6,476 nucleotides of DNA. It comes from Eubacteriales bacterium. Lineage in GTDB: Bacteria; Bacillota_A; Clostridia; Lachnospirales; Lachnospiraceae. The notes under the pieces were generated by a model. It worked only from the letters and a program-made list of their open reading frames with translations, was not told where the DNA came from and did not search any database. This document shows positions 1 to 5,630 of this stretch, piece after piece (position 1 is the stretch's first letter; each line of letters opens with the position of its first letter). The DNA is taken from assembly GCA_030527765.1 (NCBI GenBank), contig JAUNAE010000216.1, positions 1 to 6,476 of the forward strand. The letters run 5' to 3'. A program made the position numbers and the translations under genes.

Positions 1-33
1 CATTGTGCCTGTGAAGGTTCATAGCAGAGGTTT

Positions 34-225
34 GTGCCTACCGATGTGACAGTCGGAGATAATGAGATAGAACAGCACCGGAATTTCAGCGTAACGCATT
101 TTTCGGGAGTGGCGACCTGTAAATTCCGTTTGGTTGGGCGTGACGGAAGCTCAGTGATGGATGTCATCCAAATGTATGTTACCCGGTTGGGGGAGGCTGC
201 CAAAGAGGCAGCATACATTATTTAG
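34..225 (+). CDS. Small hypothetical protein, 63 aa, GTG start
   Basis: I do not recognise this protein. It is 63 residues long, with an acidic/polar N-terminus, a central stretch beginning FSVTHFSGVATCKFRL (about residues 18-33) that looks like alternating beta strands, and a helical C-terminus ending in an Ala-rich segment. It has no signal peptide or membrane segment. An in-frame TAG at 22-24 leaves GTG at 34 as the first usable start, but the ribosome binding site is poor: AGAGG at 26-30 sits only 3 bases before it. It ends 35 bases before the PemK-like toxin gene and probably shares its transcript. Its position upstream of a toxin would suit an antitoxin, but it shows no ribbon-helix-helix, AbrB or other antitoxin motif that I can identify. 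The similarly sized TnpW transposon proteins were considered, and the resemblance is too weak to use. Confidence 0.5.
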   Translation: MPTDVTVGDNEIEQHRNFSVTHFSGVATCKFRLVGRDGSSVMDVIQMYVTRLGEAAKEAAYII

Positions 226-242
226 TTTTGCTACATCGAAGA

Positions 243-249
243 AAGGAGG
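243..249 (+). promoter_or_regulatory. Ribosome binding site deciding the toxin start
   Basis: AAGGAGG lies 11 bases before GTG at 261. The in-frame TTG at 228 lies upstream of this site and has no ribosome binding site of its own, so 261 is the better start. Confidence 0.75.
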
Positions 250-260
250 GGAGAAAGCAT

Positions 261-725
261 GTGAGTAAAACACAGTATGAATCGTACAATAAGTTTGATG
301 TGGTGTTTGCAGACTTCGGCTGCAATCCAAATGGCGTGGAAGGAGGGAAACGTCCCGCAGTCATAGTTTCCTGTGATGCAAGCAATCACGGCGGAGCTCC
401 GCAAGTCTCATTGGTGCCACTTAGTACGAAACTGAAAAACATTCCGGTTCATGTGCTAATCAGACCGGAAGACGCGAGAGGAGATTGTATCAAAAAATAC
501 TCTCACTTTATGCCGGAGAATATACAGACCATTCCGAAACGGCATATTCAAGACAAACGTGGTTTTATACCGGAGAGCTCTCGGATTCGAGAGCAGATAG
601 ACAGAGCACTTATTGCTCAGTTTGATCTCTTGCCAATGGCAAGAAAAATTGTATTTGAAGAAATCAATCAAGGAATAATGAAGAAAGAAGGGAAAGCATA
701 TGAAAAAGGTGACAAAAAAGGCTAG
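261..725 (+). CDS. PemK/MazF-family endoribonuclease toxin
   Basis: This is a predicted type II toxin of the PemK/MazF fold, a family of ribosome-independent or -dependent mRNA interferases acting in the cytoplasm. The 154-residue protein from GTG 261 shows the family signature: FDVVFADFG (12-20), then GGKRPAVIVS (28-37) with the conserved Arg31-Pro32, then SLVPLSTKLK (50-59). In MazF the second motif usually ends in a catalytic Thr; here Ser55 sits at that position, with Thr56 next to it. The rest matches the typical layout, including an IPKRHIQDK segment and a helical IDRALIAQFDLL region. About 20 mostly charged residues at the C-terminus extend beyond the usual MazF length of about 115. 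No recognisable antitoxin is adjacent; the only candidate is the unidentified 63-aa ORF upstream. The gene overlaps the next by 26 bases. Family call is confident; actual toxicity is inferred. Confidence 0.85.
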   Translation: MSKTQYESYNKFDVVFADFGCNPNGVEGGKRPAVIVSCDASNHGGAPQVSLVPLSTKLKNIPVHVLIRPEDARGDCIKKYSHFMPENIQTIPKRHIQDKRGFIPESSRIREQIDRALIAQFDLLPMARKIVFEEINQGIMKKEGKAYEKGDKKG

Positions 726-1248
726 AGCATTATTGGTAATGGTATTATCGGTAACGATGTTAGTGGGAGCGACAATCTCGGCAGATGCAGCAAGTGCAAA
801 TGTAATGGTTACGATTGAGGAAACGGATGTTAATGCGGCGGTTACGATTCCATCCACCATCCCGATTATTTTCAATGCGGACGGAACAAACACATATCCG
901 ACAAACTGGACGATTACGAACAACAGCGAGTATGCAAGCATCAAATTGTCTTCAGTTACAGGTAGCACCATGACTACAGGATGGAAGCTGTTAAGTGAGC
1001 TTGATGAAATGAAGGATGTAGGAAAAGACTCTAAGAAAATGAAGTTTTATATGGGTATTCCGGGGAAAATGGAAATGTTATATGGGAATACGGTAACCAA
1101 TTTGACATTGCTTTATGATAATGAGGGGATTCCAATTGAGGCTGGAGAGAGTGAAACAATTAATTTTGAAATTGAGCGTGGTGCCTTTACCAAAGCAGTT
1201 GAAGAAGCGGTTGCAGTCGAATTAACCTTAAACTTTGAGTTTATTTAG
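700..1248 (+). CDS. Secreted envelope protein with signal peptide
   Basis: A 182-residue protein with a clear Sec signal peptide: basic MKKVTKKAR, a hydrophobic core of about residues 10-26, and an Ala-X-Ala site at A28-D29-A30 giving likely cleavage after A30. The mature part has no cysteine and is rich in Thr, Val, Ile and Asn. It carries IPSTIPIIFNADG (50-62) and NWTITNNS (69-76) and ends in alternating hydrophobic residues (VELTLNFEFI), all consistent with a beta-sandwich. There is no LPXTG sorting signal and no complete WxL repeat, although the layout is loosely like WxL-type surface proteins. The ATG at 700 has AAGGGA at 688-693, 6 bases upstream, and lies inside the end of the toxin gene, so translation is probably coupled. 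The membrane-anchored protein follows 21 bases later and could be its partner at the cell surface. Exact function is unknown. Confidence 0.8.
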   Translation: MKKVTKKARALLVMVLSVTMLVGATISADAASANVMVTIEETDVNAAVTIPSTIPIIFNADGTNTYPTNWTITNNSEYASIKLSSVTGSTMTTGWKLLSELDEMKDVGKDSKKMKFYMGIPGKMEMLYGNTVTNLTLLYDNEGIPIEAGESETINFEIERGAFTKAVEEAVAVELTLNFEFI

Positions 1249-1269
1249 AAGTAACGGGAGGAATCGGAT

Positions 1270-1818
1270 ATGACAGGGCAAAATAAACCTACGCAGAAAT
1301 CTCCGAATCAGCAGGAGAAAGATAAAAAGTTAATGAACTGGATTATCTTGGGGGTTATCATTTTTCTTTTGATTTCTTGGATAGTAAGCTGCTCTATCGA
1401 ACGTCACGCACAGAAGAAGGGCGAAGAACTTATGGAGTTTGCTACCGAGTTTGAAGAAACAATGAATGCAATCACGGAGATTGAGGATGAGTTGAAGCAG
1501 GAGCAGATCAATACGTTGGTAGAGGAAGGAATGATGCACGTCAACTTTTCCACCAAGGCTCGTTTTGACGGAAAGAAAAGTACCCATTTTAATATTAAGA
1601 ATATCGAGAATAACCATGATTCCATCGTGTTTGAGATATTTGACGAGAAAGGGGAGAGTTTATATAAGTCAAAGAAGATTGCTCCCGGTTATGAGATGAA
1701 CAGTATTGAGCTGAATCGAAAGCTGCCGGAGGGCAGACACGAGTGTACTATTGAGATACAATATGCGGTGGAGGGGCAGGTATCGACAGTCTTTCCTATT
1801 ATATTGGAAGTGGAGTAG
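1270..1818 (+). CDS. Membrane-anchored extracytoplasmic beta-domain protein
   Basis: A 182-residue protein with a Lys/Gln-rich cytoplasmic N-terminus (1-20), one hydrophobic segment at about 22-40, a charged helical stretch at about 44-80 likely to form a coiled coil, and a beta-rich C-terminal domain. That domain starts at INTLVEEGMM (80-89) and resembles a domain I know from clostridial surface loci, where a VEEGM motif is followed by an N-x-E-N strand, an E-x-x-Y-x-S segment and a final L-P-x-G-x-x-x strand. All of these have counterparts here (KNIENN, ESLYKSKKIAPG, LPEGRHECTIEI). Residues I38-V39-S40-C41 at the end of the hydrophobic segment fit a lipobox, so it could be a lipoprotein on Cys41 rather than a single-pass membrane protein. 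Start ATG 1270 has GGGAGG at 1256-1261, 8 bases upstream. It probably works with the secreted protein encoded just before it. Confidence 0.75.
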   Translation: MTGQNKPTQKSPNQQEKDKKLMNWIILGVIIFLLISWIVSCSIERHAQKKGEELMEFATEFEETMNAITEIEDELKQEQINTLVEEGMMHVNFSTKARFDGKKSTHFNIKNIENNHDSIVFEIFDEKGESLYKSKKIAPGYEMNSIELNRKLPEGRHECTIEIQYAVEGQVSTVFPIILEVE

Positions 1819-1887
1819 TTTTGTTTTCGCATAGGACAAAGGGAGCCTCGCATATAGATAGAAGGAGCAGAGATAGAGAGACTTTGT

Positions 1888-2160
1888 ATGGGTTTAACGA
1901 TAGAGGAGTTAAAATGTTTGCAGAATATGGACATACGTGAACTGAAAAGAGAAGATTTAGTGTCGATTGGGGATATTGTCATTGATCCGGCAAAGAGTGT
2001 AGAAAGCAGAATCATTTCCTTTATGGAGCAGACCAAGAATCCTTATGCACAGAACGTGGGCGATTATATTTTACAGGTGGGATTTTGGGAGGATACACAG
2101 GAGTTGATAGATGATCGTATGCTACTTTTGGCAAAACGAAAGACTCAAATTTTAATTTAG
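1888..2160 (+). CDS. DUF6870-like small element protein
   Basis: A 90-residue soluble protein. LQNMDIRELKREDLVSIGDI (11-30), then an Ile-Phe-Met segment leading to KNPYAQNVGDYILQVGF, then TQELIDDRM, follow the pattern I know for DUF6870, a short protein of unknown function found in clostridial conjugative elements (mDIRtvd, Lvdi, iknPYc, v.vsFadt, tLedrl). The assignment is from memory of the family pattern. ATG 1888 is the only in-frame start after the stop codon at 1855-1857. Its ribosome binding site is weak: GAGAGA lies 6 bases upstream, while the good AAGGAG at 1862-1867 is 20 bases away. It sits 69 bases after the membrane protein and 131 bases before the first recombinase, so it may be read with either group. 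Confidence 0.7.
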   Translation: MGLTIEELKCLQNMDIRELKREDLVSIGDIVIDPAKSVESRIISFMEQTKNPYAQNVGDYILQVGFWEDTQELIDDRMLLLAKRKTQILI

Positions 2161-2186
2161 GAACACCTTTACAAGTCGTGAGAATC

Positions 2187-2237
2187 ATGTTAATCTATCA
2201 ACAGGATTATTTCAGTGGGAGTCCTGATTATAGGTAA
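2187..2237 (+). CDS. Possible leader peptide MLIYQQDYFSGSPDYR
   Basis: A 16-codon ATG-to-TAA frame lies in the leader of the recombinase operon. It covers both strands of the upstream hairpin (2202-2226) and the anti-SD strand (2222-2230), with its stop codon 3 to 5 bases beyond. A ribosome near its end would mask the anti-SD strand and free the recombinase ribosome binding site, as in erm- or cat-type translation attenuation. Support is positional only. Its own ribosome binding site is weak (GTGAG at 2178-2182, too close), and an alternative in-frame GTG at 2178 is no better. Short ORFs like this occur by chance. Confidence 0.3.
   Translation: MLIYQQDYFSGSPDYR
2202..2226 (+). promoter_or_regulatory. 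Leader hairpin: anti-SD strand in its alternative pairing
   Basis: CAGGATT (2202-2208) can pair with AGTCCTG (2220-2226): seven pairs including one G-U, with an 11-base loop. It uses the same bases (2222-2226) that would otherwise pair with the recombinase ribosome binding site, so the two structures exclude each other. Folding is inferred by eye. Confidence 0.4.
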
Positions 2238-2280
2238 CAATACCCCGTAGGACGGGTTTTGCTGGCGAGTTTAATCAGGA
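2222..2280 (+). promoter_or_regulatory. Inverted repeat sequestering the recombinase RBS
   Basis: TCCTGATTA (2222-2230) and TAATCAGGA (2272-2280) are perfect 9-base reverse complements. The second arm includes the first four bases of the AGGAGG site (2277-2282) that serves the recombinase start at 2292. When paired, the site would be hidden, lowering translation of the recombinase operon. A 9-base match in a 131-base gap is expected by chance only a few times per hundred such gaps, and its placement on the ribosome binding site makes a role likely but unproven. Confidence 0.5.
2238..2261 (+). terminator. Weak terminator-like hairpin in the recombinase leader
   Basis: CCCGT (2244-2248) and ACGGG (2252-2256) form a 5-bp GC-rich stem with an AGG loop, followed by TTTT (2257-2260). 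With a bulged C2243 and a T-T mismatch the stem can extend outward from C2238 to G2261. The T run is short and partly within the extended stem, so this is either a weak intrinsic terminator/attenuator or a structural spacer inside the larger inverted repeat. It would limit read-through into the recombinase genes. Confidence 0.35.
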
Positions 2281-2282
2281 GG
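2277..2282 (+). promoter_or_regulatory. Ribosome binding site of first recombinase
   Basis: AGGAGG stands 9 bases before ATG 2292 and decides that start over the in-frame TTG at 2259, which lies inside the leader hairpin region and lacks a site. Its first four bases belong to the 9-bp inverted repeat. Confidence 0.8.
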
Positions 2283-2291
2283 AACACAAAA

Positions 2292-3944
2292 ATGAAGGCA
2301 AAACAATTTTATAATGTAGCCATCTATCTTCGCCTGAGTCGTGATGACGAGGACTTGGATGGTGGAAAATTAGAGAGCAACAGTATCAGTTCTCAGCGAG
2401 ATATGATTCGCTCCTATATCAGAAAACAGGATGATATGGAGATTTACGATATCTATGTGGACGATGGATGGTCGGGAGCCAATTTTGACAGACCGGAGTT
2501 TAAACGTATGATGCGGGATATTGAGGCTGGTAAGATTGATTGCGTAATTGTAAAAGATTTGTCGAGATTAGGACGAGATTATATAGAAGCCGGGCGGTTA
2601 ATACAGAAGACCTTCCCGGCTTTTTCTGTGCGTTTTATTGCGTTGACAGACCATTTCGATTCATTGACAGCGGACTTTAATGAGAAAATGATGGTAGTTC
2701 CGGTAAAGAACTTTATGAACGAGTTCTATTGCCGAGATATTTCAACAAAGGTCAGAAGCCATCAACAGGAGAAACGTGAGGAAGGAAAATATATTGGTGC
2801 TTTTTGCACCTATGGTTATAAAAAGAGCAGTGAGAATCGAAATGTTTTAGTGCCGGATGAATACGCTGCAGGTGTTGTTCGTAAAGTTTTTGCGTGGAAG
2901 ATAGATGGATACAGCAATCTTGCAATTGCAGAAAAACTGGATGAGTCGGGAATTCTTTCTCCAATGGAATATAAGAAGGTGCAGGGGAGTAAGCTGCATA
3001 CCACATTTGCAACCAATTCAAAAAGTCGTTGGTCGGCAGTTGCGGTAAAACGTATTCTGACGAATGAGACTTATATCGGAACGGTAGTACAAGGTAGAGC
3101 TGAAAAAGTAAATTATAAGGTAAACAAATGTGTACTGAAGCCAGAGGAAGAATGGGTTCGGGTAAAATATCGCCATGAAGCAATCGTATCAGAGGAAGAT
3201 TTTTATATTGTGCAGGAACTTCTAAAGATAGATACACGTGCAGGCAGCGGGACAAAGAAGGCCCATATGTTTTCAGGACTATTATTTTGCGGAGATTGTA
3301 TGGAGCCGATGACTCGCAGAGTGAATAGATATAAGGGGGCAGAAACAGTTTCTTTTATCTGCTCTACAAGGAACAACGGAGGGGAGTGCAGTCGGCATAG
3401 TATTTCAGAAGCGGATTTGAATCATCTGATTTTATCAGCACTTCAGCAACAGATAGCACTATTTTTAGATAGAAATAAGGTGCTTCAATCTATCGAGCAG
3501 GTGGAGATTCAGTTTGAGGAAGTGGTGGCATTTGACCATGAAATTACAAAGCTCCACCAAGAACAAGATAAATATTTAAAGCTTCGAGCAGGCTTATATG
3601 AAGATTTGAAGAATGACATTATTACAGAGAGTGACTTCAAGAATTTCCGAGAAATCTATGAAAAACGATATCAAGAATTACAAAAGGCGATTGAGGGACA
3701 GGAAGATACGGTAAAGAAACTCTTTCAATCGGGCTTAATGGCTGGTAAGAATCTAGAACGTATGAAGATGCTTATGCAGGTTACGGAGTTAGACCGATCT
3801 ACATTGATTACCTTTGTAAGACGGATTCTCGTCTATGAGGATAAGAGGGTATATGTAGAACTTCGCTATAAGGAATTGTTTTCAAAAGCAATCATGCTTG
3901 CCGATTATGTAGAATCCAAGCAGATTCGAGAGGAGGCGGTATAA
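2292..3944 (+). CDS. Large serine recombinase 1 (TnpX/TndX type)
   Basis: A 550-residue site-specific recombinase that cuts and rejoins element and target DNA through a serine-DNA intermediate. The resolvase domain (about 9-155) has YLRLS with catalytic Ser16 and Arg14, the DDGWSGANFDRP motif with Arg67, and KDLSRLGRD (89-96) with Arg92 and Arg95. A recombinase/DNA-binding domain follows (about 165-290, with YGY at 174-176), then a zinc ribbon with Cys333, Cys336, Cys357 and Cys366. Next comes a long coiled coil (about 377-480) and the usual C-terminal tail (FVRRILVYEDKRVYVELRYK). All parts of a full-length member are present, so it looks intact. It is the first gene after the structured leader, and its stop codon directly abuts the next start. 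Family is certain; whether it is the integrase, the excisionase or one subunit of a joint enzyme cannot be told. Confidence 0.95.
   Translation: MKAKQFYNVAIYLRLSRDDEDLDGGKLESNSISSQRDMIRSYIRKQDDMEIYDIYVDDGWSGANFDRPEFKRMMRDIEAGKIDCVIVKDLSRLGRDYIEAGRLIQKTFPAFSVRFIALTDHFDSLTADFNEKMMVVPVKNFMNEFYCRDISTKVRSHQQEKREEGKYIGAFCTYGYKKSSENRNVLVPDEYAAGVVRKVFAWKIDGYSNLAIAEKLDESGILSPMEYKKVQGSKLHTTFATNSKSRWSAVAVKRILTNETYIGTVVQGRAEKVNYKVNKCVLKPEEEWVRVKYRHEAIVSEEDFYIVQELLKIDTRAGSGTKKAHMFSGLLFCGDCMEPMTRRVNRYKGAETVSFICSTRNNGGECSRHSISEADLNHLILSALQQQIALFLDRNKVLQSIEQVEIQFEEVVAFDHEITKLHQEQDKYLKLRAGLYEDLKNDIITESDFKNFREIYEKRYQELQKAIEGQEDTVKKLFQSGLMAGKNLERMKMLMQVTELDRSTLITFVRRILVYEDKRVYVELRYKELFSKAIMLADYVESKQIREEAV
3931..3936 (+). 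promoter_or_regulatory. RBS at first recombinase junction
   Basis: AGGAGG inside the last codons of recombinase 1, 8 bases before ATG 3945. The upstream stop TAA (3942-3944) touches the start codon, which favours translational coupling. The same layout recurs at 5617-5630. Confidence 0.8.
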
Positions 3945-5630
3945 ATGGCTAGAACCTCGAAAAAGAAAAGTAGAAGTGTAAACGATATAGTAGGAAAGGC
4001 ACCGCAGAAGGTATATTCAGTAGGAATTTATGCAAGATTGTCAGTGGACAGCAACGAAAGAAAAAATGAATCCATTGACACGCAGATAGAGATTGCAAAA
4101 AAGTTTGTGCAGAAGCAATCGGATATGGTGTTGTATCGTTGTTATTCCGATCTTGGGAAGACCGGAACAACCTTTGAAAGAGAAGGCTTTGAACAGATGA
4201 TGCAGGATGTCCGAATGCGAAAGATAGATTGCATCGTTGTAAAGGATTTGTCACGTTTTGGGAGAAATCATATTGAAGCCGGAAACTATATTGAAAAAAT
4301 CTTTCCTTTTATGGGAGTGCGATTTATTGCGGTGACGGATAACTTTGATAGTATGAATATTTCCGGTCAGAATGAAATGTTTGGTGTCAATCTAAAGAAT
4401 CTATCCAACGAAATGTATGCGAGAGATATTGCAGTAAAGGTAAAGGCAAGTCGTTTGGAGAAATGGGCAAGCGGAAGTTTTACAGGTGGTGTAGGCCCAT
4501 ATGGTTATCGGGCAGAATGGGTAGGCAAGAAGAAATGCTTGCTTGTTGAGGAAACGACTTCGGATATTGTAAGACAAATGTTTGAGATGTATTACAATGG
4601 AAGCAATATGAAAGAGATTGCAAGATGGCTTTATGATAAACGCATTAACAGACCGACAGAGTACCAAAGAACCGGAAATATTTATTGCCCAGAGGGAGAT
4701 ACATTGCTCGAATGGTCACAAACTACGATAAAACTGATATTAACGAATCCGGCATATATAGGACATTTGGTACAGGGCAGAACTTGTGGAAAAGATTATA
4801 TGATGCGTGATAGGCACGATATAGATTCCGAAGATTGGTCAGTGAAGGAGAATACACACGAAGCCATTATCAGTGAGGATATATTCTTTGGAGTGGCAGC
4901 AAAGTTTAGAAAAAATGAGGTCTATCGTAATAAGAAGGATTACAAACCGGTTCCAATTAAGGAAGACATTTATAAAGACATTTTGTACTGTGGCGATTGT
5001 GGTGCCAGAATGCACAGGATTTCCGCAATCAAAACCCTTTCCTCTAAGGACAAGGTAAGAACCTACAGTTATAATTGCAAGAAGATTGCACGTATTGATG
5101 AAGAAAAGTGTATTACAAAGAGCATTACGCTTCACGCATTAAACGATATTGTGAAAGAAGCAATCCGACAGGAGTTTGCATTGTCAGCAATGCGTCAAAA
5201 GGATTTAATTGTGCAGGTACGCTTGGAAGCAGCAAAAGAAAAAGAGGAATTGGAAGCGGACTTGCTGGAAGTAGAGAAGAAGATAGAGCAAGTGAGAGAA
5301 GGCGGAAGCGAGCAGTATCTTCGCTATCGTATGGGAGAACTGGAGTCAGAGGAATTTCAAAAATGTCAGGAAGACAATAAGAAAATGACTACGGTGTATC
5401 AGACGAAACGAGAGGAAATAAGTGGAAGGCTTCGGACTCTGGATTACGAAACGACAAAAAAAGAACAGTTTTTGAGAGCTTTAATCAAGGGTAAGGGAAA
5501 GGACGAATTGACTTTAGAGGTAATTCAAACACTGATACATCGTATCGAGGTATTTCCGGATCATCGTTTAAAGGTGATTTTTAAGTTTAAACGCAGAGAT
5601 GTTCTGCCAACAGGACAGGAGGTGGTTTAA
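3945..5630 (+). CDS. Large serine recombinase 2, variant RP motif
   Basis: A 561-residue large serine recombinase with a basic N-terminal extension of about 22 residues (MARTSKKKSR...) before the fold starts. The resolvase domain (about 24-165) has YARLS with catalytic Ser33 and Arg31, and KDLSRFGRN with Arg104 and Arg107. The segment normally reading DGYSGTNFxRP is altered to DLGKTGTTFEREGF: Arg79 is kept but the following Pro is Glu80. The DNA-binding domain, the zinc ribbon (Cys349, Cys352, Cys378, Cys389), a charged coiled coil (about 405-515) and the C-terminal tail (HRIEVFPDHRLKVIFKFK) are all present. It is fused to its neighbours by zero-base junctions on both sides. It is clearly a paralog and not a copy of recombinase 1, since the sequences differ throughout. 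It is probably active; the altered motif may reflect specialisation within a multi-recombinase system. Confidence 0.95.
   Translation: MARTSKKKSRSVNDIVGKAPQKVYSVGIYARLSVDSNERKNESIDTQIEIAKKFVQKQSDMVLYRCYSDLGKTGTTFEREGFEQMMQDVRMRKIDCIVVKDLSRFGRNHIEAGNYIEKIFPFMGVRFIAVTDNFDSMNISGQNEMFGVNLKNLSNEMYARDIAVKVKASRLEKWASGSFTGGVGPYGYRAEWVGKKKCLLVEETTSDIVRQMFEMYYNGSNMKEIARWLYDKRINRPTEYQRTGNIYCPEGDTLLEWSQTTIKLILTNPAYIGHLVQGRTCGKDYMMRDRHDIDSEDWSVKENTHEAIISEDIFFGVAAKFRKNEVYRNKKDYKPVPIKEDIYKDILYCGDCGARMHRISAIKTLSSKDKVRTYSYNCKKIARIDEEKCITKSITLHALNDIVKEAIRQEFALSAMRQKDLIVQVRLEAAKEKEELEADLLEVEKKIEQVREGGSEQYLRYRMGELESEEFQKCQEDNKKMTTVYQTKREEISGRLRTLDYETTKKEQFLRALIKGKGKDELTLEVIQTLIHRIEVFPDHRLKVIFKFKRRDVLPTGQEVV
5617..5622 (+). 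promoter_or_regulatory. RBS at second recombinase junction
   Basis: AGGAGG lies 8 bases before ATG 5631, with the stop TAA of recombinase 2 (5628-5630) touching the start codon. Over 17 bases it matches the first junction except at two positions. Confidence 0.8.

Noticed and set aside
1..49. Tail of an upstream gene
   Set aside because: Frames ending at TAG 22-24 and TGA 47-49 are both open to the window edge, but with so few codons neither can be recognised or preferred.
456..971. 171-codon minus-strand ORF with hydrophobic stretches
   Set aside because: It lies antisense across the toxin and secreted-protein genes, both of which have convincing protein signatures and ribosome binding sites. 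Its hydrophobicity is a by-product of the opposite strand.
1102..1122. TTGACA followed by TGATAAT, promoter-like
   Set aside because: The gap between the hexamers is only about 9 bases, and they lie inside the secreted-protein coding region.
2159..2287. 8-base direct repeat AGGAACAC (2159-2166 and 2280-2287) flanking the leader region
   Set aside because: Could be read as a target-site duplication around a small insertion, but an 8-base match in this span is not rare by chance. The enclosed segment has no terminal inverted repeats, and the second copy overlaps the ribosome binding site.
2161..2291. Attachment site or recombination core next to the recombinases
   Set aside because: Large serine recombinase sites need comparison with the empty site to identify. 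The inverted repeat here is better explained by its overlap with the ribosome binding site, and the element end more likely lies beyond the third recombinase.
2752..3255. 167-codon minus-strand ORF
   Set aside because: Shadow of recombinase 1, with no family motif and no coherent context.
5108..5380. 90-codon plus-strand ORF in another frame
   Set aside because: Lies wholly inside recombinase 2, whose zinc ribbon and coiled coil are encoded there. Its composition is typical of an off-frame translation.
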